Below, piece by piece: positions 56,859-64,000 of a stretch of DNA of 64,000 nt; the first letter of the stretch is position 1; each line of letters begins with the position of its first letter. The stretch is from Xanthostigma xanthostigma (taxonomy: Eukaryota > Arthropoda > Insecta > Raphidioptera > Raphidiidae), in the NCBI GenBank assembly GCA_963575645.1, contig OY754465.1, positions 46,154,401-46,218,400 of the forward strand, written 5' to 3'. Below the pieces are notes generated by a model, which saw only the letters and a list, made by a program, of their open reading frames with translations, ran no database searches and had not been told where the DNA came from. Made by a program: the position numbers and the translations under genes.

Positions 56859-57148
56859 GATATTTATTTAGTCAGTCGATAATTTACAAAAAAAATCTAT
56901 TTGGCATTGTCATTAAACACAAAATAAAACATTTAAAACACAATCACAAATTTAGAGGATAAATACTCAACACTAAAACATTTTAATAATAAAAAACATT
57001 TTAATTTATTTTTAAAATTTGTTAAGGTTTTAGCATCCTTAATTAAAATAGGTATTTTATTATAAATAATACCGCAAACATACTTCGGACTTTTTTTAAA
57101 TAGACTAAGTCTGTGCTTTTCACTGTGTATGCTGTCCTTACCTCTAGT
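56859..57148 (-). pseudogene. LINE reverse transcriptase C-terminus, minus strand
   Basis: A minus-strand frame from about 57148 reads TRGKDSIHSEKHRLSLFKKS, PKYVCGIIYNKIP and AKTLTNFKNKLKCFLLLKC, ending at a TAA (56933-56935). This is the conserved tail after the RT thumb in CR1/Jockey-type LINEs. A stop precedes the fragment, so it is truncated or decayed. About 70 bases of 3' untranslated sequence end in an AATATCA-rich tail next to a family P fragment. Confidence 0.7.
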
Positions 57149-57169
57149 GATGTGTCAGAATTTTAAATG

Positions 57170-58130
57170 TTCGTGAAGATACCACAAATAATGATTTTGT
57201 CGAACAATCGGTTACGTTCTAAGCCGAAGCGCCGAATATTTGGCGGCCGAATGTTCGACAAAATATGTGTACATATCGTGGGTGACACGTTACGGTGCTG
57301 GCGGGAGCAACGCCGCGGGCGTGTTTGTTTCATATACCCTTAGATCGTATCACGACACGCATCATTTGTTCATTATTACATCAAATAGCCCTTATTTCTT
57401 AACAAATATCACTGTCTGGTCACCAAAAGCTTTATAAAATGATACCATTTAAGGAGGTTGATGCGTTACAGTCCCAATCAAAAGTAAGTCGATGATACCA
57501 ATAAATTATTGTCATAAAGGCGTAACTGAAACATTTTTTTTAATATTAATTAATTATTTCAGTATTTTATCTAATGGACTAACTTTTAAATTTTTTGTAC
57601 AAAGTTAGGTTAGAAAAAATAAATTTATGTAAATATCTGTATTTTACATATTTTTTGCAGTAAATTTAAAAAAAAAATTAGAAGTGATAAAAATTAAAAT
57701 TAAATCATTAAAAAGTTGAAAATTTAGTTAAAAGGTTTAATATTTTTTTATTGATTAAAGTCTTCTAATTAAATTGGAACAATATTAAAATATGCTTTAC
57801 ATAGTTTTCGGAACTGCTGACATTTGGTTATTTGCATGCTAGGTTGATATATTTTCCATAAGACTACATGTAAAAGTTTTTTTTAATTTTTAACTTTATA
57901 AATCGCCTAATGATTTTGGATTTTTTACAGAAAATTTTGTCAGAAAAAATCTACTAAAAAAACTTATTTCAGATTTTTTTCATTATCTTCGTTTAAGGCC
58001 TCAACCTCCTTAAGAAAAAATCGCCTATTTTTTGAATGCCTAATATGTGCGTTTTTTCATGTTTTGATATTTGGTGTTCGGCCGAATACTGAATATTAAA
58101 AAAAAGTAAACGCATACCGAATTATTTGCA
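57170..58130. repeat. Element with TTCGGCCGAATATT-like ends, split by a MITE
   Basis: Left sequence (57200-57255: GCCGAATATTTGGCGGCCGA, ATGTTCGAC) and right sequence (58072-58125: TTCGGCCGAATACTGAATAT) carry related words in inverse order. Such words occur in hAT-type repeats, but the ends are not defined. A TTAA-flanked MITE occupies 57453-58009. Confidence 0.4.
57453..58009. mobile_element. Second TTAA-flanked MITE, 557 bp
   Basis: Starts GGAGGTTGA and ends TCAACCTCC, with TTAA just outside both ends (57449-57452, 58010-58013). The interior is AT-rich with no frame. The target suits piggyBac-type transposition; the ends are unrelated to family B. Confidence 0.7.
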
Positions 58131-58179
58131 GAAAAATTTCAGTGGCGAGAGTAACTTACTAGCAGCGCCATTAAAATTA

Positions 58180-58389
58180 CTATTCTAGTAACTAATAAAC
58201 CTCAGTTAGATGTCGCTATCAAGAAAAGCAATGTTATAATCCAGAGCATACACACAGCAAGCGTTACGTGCTGTCATCTAACGAAACACTGGTAACTAAA
58301 AAACGTAACGACGTATCTTCACAGTGTTGCGCCAATTGCTCGTTTTTACTCTCACGCAAACGCGCCATGTTTCACATCAAAAAGAAAAT
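58180..58389 (-). repeat. Family E fragment
   Basis: Contains ACCTCAGTTAGATGTCGC, ATACACACAGCAAGCGTTAC and GTGCTGTCATCTAACGAAAC, ending ATGTTTCACATCA (58377-58389), as in other family E copies. Confidence 0.65.
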
Positions 58390-58913
58390 ATACGCTACAA
58401 CAGCAACTCGATCCGCGAGCATGTTTTTCCATGTACAATTAGTTGCGGTAATCTGAACCGGATACTAAAACGCTTTTCAAAGCACAAAGCTTCAGCGTAC
58501 CATCTCTGTTTAACGGCTCGTTGGTTGGCGATAGTGAGAAATTAGGCAAGTCTATATTTATGTGGCTATATTTAAGTGGCTCGTACGATTTATTGTCTAC
58601 TATTTCATTTTATGGCTCGTTTGAGAAATAAAAAGTTATTCACAAAGTAGTAGGATGATGGTTAGTTATTTTGTGTCGGTGTAATTTCCATGAAGACAGG
58701 ACATGGCAATCTAAAGGCCATACGCAGGGATATAAAAGTTAACAAGATCGTATAAGTCGCAATGATACTTTGCTATAATGTATTTACGTACCACTCCGAA
58801 TACAGTTGCGGACATGTTAATGAAAGGAAACTTCTTATGAGAGCTTAACGTTTGCGGTTTGCGTTAAATATTTAACGCTAACGGTGTAACCGCCGTGAAA
58901 CAAACTATACAAG
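58390..58913. other. No recognised feature
   Basis: Nothing supported. Confidence 0.45.
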
Positions 58914-59173
58914 CTGATTTTTAAGTTGATTCTTTTTTTAACCGCGTGTAGAAATCAAACAGACGAACAAATATTTCAAGTAATTTTTTTATCAAAACTC
59001 AAAAATTAAAGGAATGGGTTTTCAAAGTTTTATTAAATCTTATCAAATTTTGAGGTCGGTCCTGGCGTTATGTTATGTCACTATGGAAATATGTTATGTC
59101 ATTATCCAGTATTCACAGAAATTGTTCGCAGTTGTCCCCGTTGTTAAAAAAGAAGAATCAACTTAAAAATCAC
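58914..59173. repeat. Inverted repeat, ~28-bp arms
   Basis: TGATTTTTAAGTTGATTCTT on the left is inverted at 59142-59173 (AAGAATCAACTTAAAAATCA), about 200 bases apart. Confidence 0.7.
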
Positions 59174-59226
59174 CGTGTATAGTACTAACTGCACACGGAA
59201 ACGCATTGCTGTGGCTCAGTCTGGTT

Positions 59227-59455
59227 TGCACGTGTTCAACAGATGGCGCTTCTTTTGCCATAAATCATTTAGTATAGCGTGCGTTGCTTTAAAGTCCAAC
59301 CGATGACGCTCTACTCAACAAAGGGCGCTAAAATTGCCGTAAAGTATTTAGTAAGCGTGTTTTTAACGTCCAACAAATAGTGCTGTGTTCAACAGATGGC
59401 TCTCACATTGCAGTAAAATAGTATAGCGTATGTTGCTTTAACGTCCAACAAATGG
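59227..59455. repeat. ~76-bp tandem repeat, three units
   Basis: Units begin at TTCAACAGATGGCGCT (59235), CTCAACAAAGGGCGCT (59314) and TTCAACAGATGGCTC (59388), spaced 79 and 74. Each carries ATTTAGTA/AATAGTATAGCG, GTTGCTTTAA and GTCCAAC(A/C)(A/G)AT. The units are 75-85% alike by eye. Confidence 0.8.
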
Positions 59456-60254
59456 TGTTTTAAGGTGATGTTTTTTTACCTGTCATAGGTGCGACATCTA
59501 TATAATAGGTGTATGAAAACACGCGCGTATTCGAATGTATGTCTAAATTTCAAAGCATGATAAACTTTCGAAGATTTAAGATTATGAACAAACTAACATT
59601 TACACTTTTATATATATAGATTATAAGTTTTAATTATGTAGTGTAAACAACATATACAACTCTTTTTCGGGTCAACTGTATAAGTTTGCCAACTTTGGCC
59701 TAGTTTTCTTGGATAGCAGTCGTATAATACTAATAATATGATGGCGAATGATGTAACAAAAAAACGAGTGCATAGAAGTAAATGGATTACGTTACGATGG
59801 TGTCGCCGCTACTGAGAAAATGACATTCATCTAATTCTATGAATCATGAAGATTGTTTGACGATCGATACATTCTTTATTTGTCTGTGTCGAATCTGAAA
59901 TCCTTTATCTATACTTGAAATGTCGGTCATGCTTGCCCACTTCTGTACTCTTATGCAATATAAGTTTAACTACAAATGACTGCCAACATCATTACTGAAA
60001 ATACTATATTAAAAAAGCTGTTATAATAATAATAATGTATACCCTGTTATTAAATGACATTAATTATGTAACAGTATACTCTATTCATTATAATAATGTA
60101 TGTACGGATCCATTTGAATAGCAAGCTTCTCGCATGGAATATAGAAAATTTTCTAAAGAAACCTTTCTAAAAATGTAATCCGTATAATATTTCTAATTTT
60201 TACATGGCAGTAAATAAAGTATATACTATACAATATTCATATAGTATTAAAATA
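59456..60254. other. No recognised feature
   Basis: AT-rich. Short ATA-rich simple repeats near 60025 only. Confidence 0.45.
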
Positions 60255-60300
60255 CCGCGCACACGTATCCAGCATGGACCAGCACGGACTGGCAACTTTT
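60255..60300. repeat. Family P end fragment
   Basis: ACCGCGCACACGTATCCAGC and ATGGACCAGCACGGACTGGC match a family P end. The frame that starts here (60274-60531) runs into low-complexity DNA and is not a gene. Confidence 0.6.
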
Positions 60301-60944
60301 GGTATAGGTTTTCAAGTAGTTTTTCAACTGGAGACGACGATATTACGCAAAAATGAAACTTACATATTTAATGCACAGAGCCGAATTTATTATTTTTATT
60401 TATGCATTTATACAAAAGAAATATCTACATTAACAAAAAAAAAAATTAAATGTTCTTCAAAACGACTCATTAAAAAGCGTAACATTTGTAAAGAGGTTCA
60501 ATTCGTTTTTTATTTTAAGTTTTTTTATTAATATGTATTTTGCATGTAATTAATTGTTATATTTTAACACTAAACTAAAAAAAAATAATAAATTTACCAA
60601 AATAATTTAAGTAAAATTTATGTGAGATCAAACTGAAAACAGAAAAAGATTCATCAAAATCGATTCACAAATCCTGGAGGTATATGAGGTGATATATTTA
60701 AAAAAAATATTTTTTGAAAACAGTTAGAAATGACTGAACCGATTTTTATAAAAATTTTGTGGTACCAATCTGAAAACATTCTGAAGAAAGTGGCGGCGAA
60801 ATTTTTCAAAACGGTAAAGTCATTGAAAAGTCATGCTTTATTTTATACATAAAAAAATACGCGTCGCACATAGAACCTCCTCTTACTGGAAGTCGCTTAA
60901 AGAGCAAAGAATATTTGGTAACGCTATAGCACTATTTTAGAATG

Positions 60945-61076
60945 GACACAGTTTTTCCAAAAATATATTTTTTTTTATTCGGGGGACCTCAAAACGGAAA
61001 GATAATGTAAAATTTTGAAAAGTGATTTTTGACCTAAACTATAGTACTATTCCCCACTTATGGGTTGGAATGGTAT
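60945..61076 (+). repeat. Family A repeat, 3' terminal piece
   Basis: TTTTCCAAAAATATATTTTT, TTCGGGGGACCTCAAAACGG and the closing ACTATTCCCCACTTATGGGT, TGGAATGGTAT hairpin. The mutated hairpin (TACTATTCC) still pairs by G-T. Confidence 0.85.
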
Positions 61077-61868
61077 TAATAGTATTAAAGTTTAGGTATT
61101 TAGTGGTATCTAGCAAAACACGTCTATATTTTAAATTATTAATTAAAAATTATAGGGTAAATCTCACCAGACGGGAAGGGAACTCCCACCACATCTTACC
61201 AAATCTCACCAAGGGGGGCGGAGATCCATATTAAAAAAAAAACACCTCGTGTAATTAATGGACGTCTCCTAACGAAAACACAAATCACTTATAAATATTT
61301 TAAACTTGGTTTCTAAAAATTTAACTATGTATATATAATTTCTGTAAAAATATAAGAATATCGTTTTTTCATAAACACTTTTATGTTATTTAGTGTTTAC
61401 TTGTCCGTCAGTGTTTCTATATTGATTTCACAGACAAGTGATTTTAAAATTTAACAAAGGCGTATAATATCTTTATTTAATTTACTAAACTTTGATCTTC
61501 ACAACTTTATGTTCGTGAATTAGAATGAGGAAACTTTTGCTCAACATTTGAGGTTATACAAATGACTGTTTCTCTAGCGACTAATAAGTGAATTCGTTCA
61601 AATTTCAACGAATGTAAATTGTTCGACATGCAATGAATAGTTTTCTACTTCTATTATAGAAATGGGATCCTAACTAATAATACTTAATAGTTTCAATATT
61701 AACTTAAATTATTAAATCTAGATAAGTTATACTAAGTACAACTGTTATAATAATGTAACTAATCAAACATTTTTTTTCATTATAAAGCGAGTTTAATATT
61801 TGTTTATATTTTCCATGCATAATATATATAAATTTTAACTACTAAATAACGTAGCAAATGCTAGAATG
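61077..61868. other. No recognised feature
   Basis: AT-rich. A purine-rich patch (AAGGGGGGCGGAGATCC) lies at about 61210. Nothing supported. Confidence 0.45.
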
Positions 61869-61916
61869 CGTAGAAAATGCTGTCCTTGAGAGGCTATCAC
61901 GGACAGCATTTTCTAA
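61869..61916. repeat. 14-bp stem hairpin
   Basis: AGAAAATGCTGTCC is inverted as GGACAGCATTTTCT around a loop of about 15 bases. Not followed by a T-run. Confidence 0.75.
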
Positions 61917-61959
61917 GAATATCGTTGACTCATTATTTGCAACGCTCACTCGTAAAGTT

Positions 61960-62256
61960 TAAAAGACCGTGCACACTTATCAAGCATCAACCAGCACGAC
62001 CAGCACAAGACGTACCTGCAACTTGCACGATGTTGCACACTGGACCAACACAAACAAGGACAAACCAGCAACTTACAGGACAGTAGATCGATTTAGCACG
62101 GCTAGACAAAAGTTGCCAACGACCGACTGCCGGTCGTTGCTGGGTACTGTGCGCTACTCTGTTAAATACATGGGTACCTTCACGAACAGGATTTTTTGGT
62201 TCGTGCGATGTTGTTCGTGCTGGTCCATGCTTGTAAAATGTGCGCGAACTTTAGTC
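61960..62256. mobile_element. Family P MITE, complete-looking copy
   Basis: The left end ACCGTGCACACTTATCAAGC and ACCAGCACGACCAGCACA faces the right end GTTCGTGCTGGTCCATGCTT, GTAAAATGTGCGCGAACT in inverse orientation. The interior repeats CCAGCA, CAACTTGCA and a CCGACTGCCGGTCGTT hairpin. Fragments occur at 33635, 44205, 44680, 56803 and 60255. Frames across it are accidental. Confidence 0.75.
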
Positions 62257-62695
62257 GAGGAATTGATTCGATATTGATTAATATACGGTTAAATCACTAA
62301 AATTTCGACTACTTACTCGTATTAACTGATTCAATTATTGAAAACAGAGATGCAGTAAAATGAATACCATTAGCTGCTTTTATTTTTAACCTACAAAGTA
62401 ACTTTTTTTATTGAAAAAAATTTGTAAAATAGTGATGATTAAAAAAAGTATTATTTTTAATGAATGTTAATATTATAACGCCTAAACTGTCTTCAAAAGG
62501 AAACATTTTACCGGTAAATATGAAATATTTATTAATGAGACCGTCAACGTTTCGTAGGCTTTTGATTACATTCAAAGAGCCTCGTTAAAGATAACATAAA
62601 ATTAAAAAGATTACAACTTTATATTTTTAGATGGGATTCTTGCTATTTAAATAAATAGTTCAGTGTGAACGTATAATTTAAATCTATTAACTATT

Positions 62696-63660
62696 CTTTT
62701 TGAAGTAAAACTTCTTTAGACGCGTTTTATGAATTTCGCAAAGAAGCTACCCGTTGACTGGAGAGTTGACGTTACGAACAAATATGATTTTTTTGTGCGA
62801 TCTCCTATAAGTCTCTTTAAGCAGTGACCGGCAAACAATACATATTTTAACTAACCTGAAATTTTTTATGTTAGTTATAAGTAATATTACAAATCTATAT
62901 TTATGATGGCAGACATTTTCTCCGGTTGTAACATCCCGGAAGACACAATAAAGGTCCGCTGTTTGAGTGCGACGGTATGAGTGCGAGTGAGAGCATTCGA
63001 TGGCCCTTTTTTGACAGTTTCATGAAATTAGAGTAGTCCGTGCGTTTAAGAGAGAAAAATCACATGGAAACAAATAAACAACCTAAATTTCATAAGCTAT
63101 CGAAAAAATCCATCTAATGCTCTCACTCGCACTCATATGTTTGCATAATACCGTCGCGCTTATACAGCAGACCTTTTGTTGTGTCTGCCGGAATGTTACA
63201 ACCGGAGAAAATGTCTGCCATCATAAATATAGGCTTATAATATTACAATAAATAACATAAAAATTTCAGGTTTGTTAAAATATGTGTTTGCCGGCCACTG
63301 GCTCTTAATCTATGTACATAATATAACAAAAATTCTTTGTACATATACAGAGCAACGGATTATAAAGTTCGCAAACTGCGAGTGTTTTTTTAGTGAATTA
63401 TGCAGAAATTAGTTGAATGAATTCGAATAAATAAAATCGTGACTCAGTTTGTTATTTTACTGTTTTAAAGATGCCCTCAGAATTTTTGTCTGCTTTGTAT
63501 GTGTTTATATGTTTTATTTCAGCCGCGCGTAAAAGTTACACGCACGCATTTTTTGAAGTAAAACTTCATTTGGTAAAATTATTTCTTGAGATTGACCATG
63601 TGACGAGTGTGTCGCAATTTCATGTACACCGCATACCTACTATAAAAACCGGAAAATTAA
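62696..63660 (+). repeat. Family T repeat, copy 3, interrupted by a hAT-like MITE
   Basis: Opens with GAAGTAAAACTTCTTTAGAC and ACGAACAAATATGA. After the inserted MITE it continues with CAACGGATTATAAAGTTCGC, AAACTGCGAG, TTAGTTGAATGAATTCGAAT, AGCCGCGCGTAAAAGTTACA and GAAGTAAAACTTCATTT. A tRNA-like sequence follows. Confidence 0.7.
62822..63300. mobile_element. hAT-like MITE, 479 bp, with long inverted arms
   Basis: Starts CAGTGACCGGCAAAC and ends GTTTGCCGGCCACTG. The arms extend about 165 bp (GCAGACATTTTCTCCGGTTG, GAGTGCGAGTGAGAGCAT shared inverted). CTCTTTAA and CTCTTAA flank it, an imperfect candidate duplication. It interrupts family T. Confidence 0.8.
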
Positions 63661-63731
63661 ATTACGGTGGCTGCGAGGTAGAATACTTGCCTCGTAATCT
63701 AAAGGTAGTAGATTCAATACCGGCGATCGGT
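63661..63731 (+). tRNA. tRNA-Met-like sequence (pseudo)
   Basis: TGGCTGCGAGGTAGAATACT stands at the A-box position. GCCTCGTAATCTAAAGGTAG resembles the anticodon arm of elongator tRNA-Met with CAU changed to CGU, and AGATTCAATACC stands for the B box. Acceptor pairing is poor. A T-run follows at 63743. Confidence 0.4.
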
Positions 63732-64000
63732 GCTATTATTACTTTTTTTTACAATTATACCAGTTTTACTTCTGTAGTGTGTAGTGAAAAATACACAGAC
63801 TCTTTTATTTGTGTTCACTGTGTGCTATAATACTTATTGGCAGTGTATTGAGTTTGTGGAACAGTTTTACCAGAGTTTATCAACGGTCGGCAGACCGGCA
63901 GACAGAAAGCATTGTGGAGAAGTGTTATTTGTCTGTCCGTTCGAACCGGTGAATGGCTTTATAACTCAGTGTCTACTGTCTGAGGCTGCTCCCTATGTGT
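63732..64000. other. No recognised feature
   Basis: Slightly GC-richer than average (CGGTCGGCAGACCGGCAGAC). The 119-codon frame at 63471-63830 crosses family T and the tRNA-like sequence and is not a gene. Confidence 0.45.

Noticed and set aside
63471-63830. 119-codon plus-strand gene
   Set aside because: It crosses family T sequence and a tRNA-like sequence, both repeated elsewhere without the frame.

Overview
The window looks like nuclear, non-coding DNA from an insect, most likely a moth or butterfly. It is AT-rich. It has no rRNA, no intact tRNA and no complete host gene, and is packed with degraded transposable elements. The lepidopteran guess rests on the two Helitron types (ends in GCTAGT, inserted at A|T), the AACCGACTTCAAAAAA repeat, a family bounded by GATGTGAAACATC, and (ATT)n-tailed LINEs and SINEs. 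This is inference from sequence style; no database search was possible.

Layout. 0-5 kb: a foldback repeat, a low-repeat stretch (1.25-3.7 kb) with a possible recursive splice site at 2781, and Penelope-like fragments. 5-10 kb: a hAT-type MITE with an 8-bp target duplication, a large foldback, and a TTAA-flanked MITE. 10-15 kb: the 3' end of a Jockey-like LINE, a tRNA-Gly-like sequence, and a 150-bp-arm palindrome at about 98-99% arm identity. 15-21 kb: three recurring families (the ~650-bp family A, a tRNA-derived SINE, Penelope-like repeats) and a Tc1/mariner copy that lost its catalytic core. 21-29 kb: a second SINE, a GATGTGAAACATC element, a hAT-like MITE full of AATCGATT, a broken coding remnant at 24.9-25.3 kb, and nested foldbacks. 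29-38 kb: a third SINE, two Helitrons, tRNA-like sequences, and two clear nests (family C inside family B; a Helitron inside a hAT MITE). 38-46 kb: an exon-like open frame, a solo LTR with heat-shock elements, a GC-rich MITE, and a satellite-bearing element. 46-64 kb: further copies of these families, two more LINE 3' ends, a 76-bp tandem repeat, and a hAT-like MITE inside a repeat ending near a tRNA-like sequence.

How it works together. Most sequence here is non-autonomous and would depend on enzymes encoded elsewhere: SINEs on an (ATT)n-tailed LINE, TTAA MITEs possibly on a piggyBac-type enzyme, CAGTG-ended MITEs on a hAT transposase, short Helitrons on a full-length relative. Nesting orders some of the insertions in time. 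Host-relevant signals are few: the splice-site cluster near 2.78 kb, the exon-like frame at 38.0-38.2 kb (minus), and promoter-like motifs near 1.65 kb and inside the LTR. The window could be intergenic or part of a long intron.
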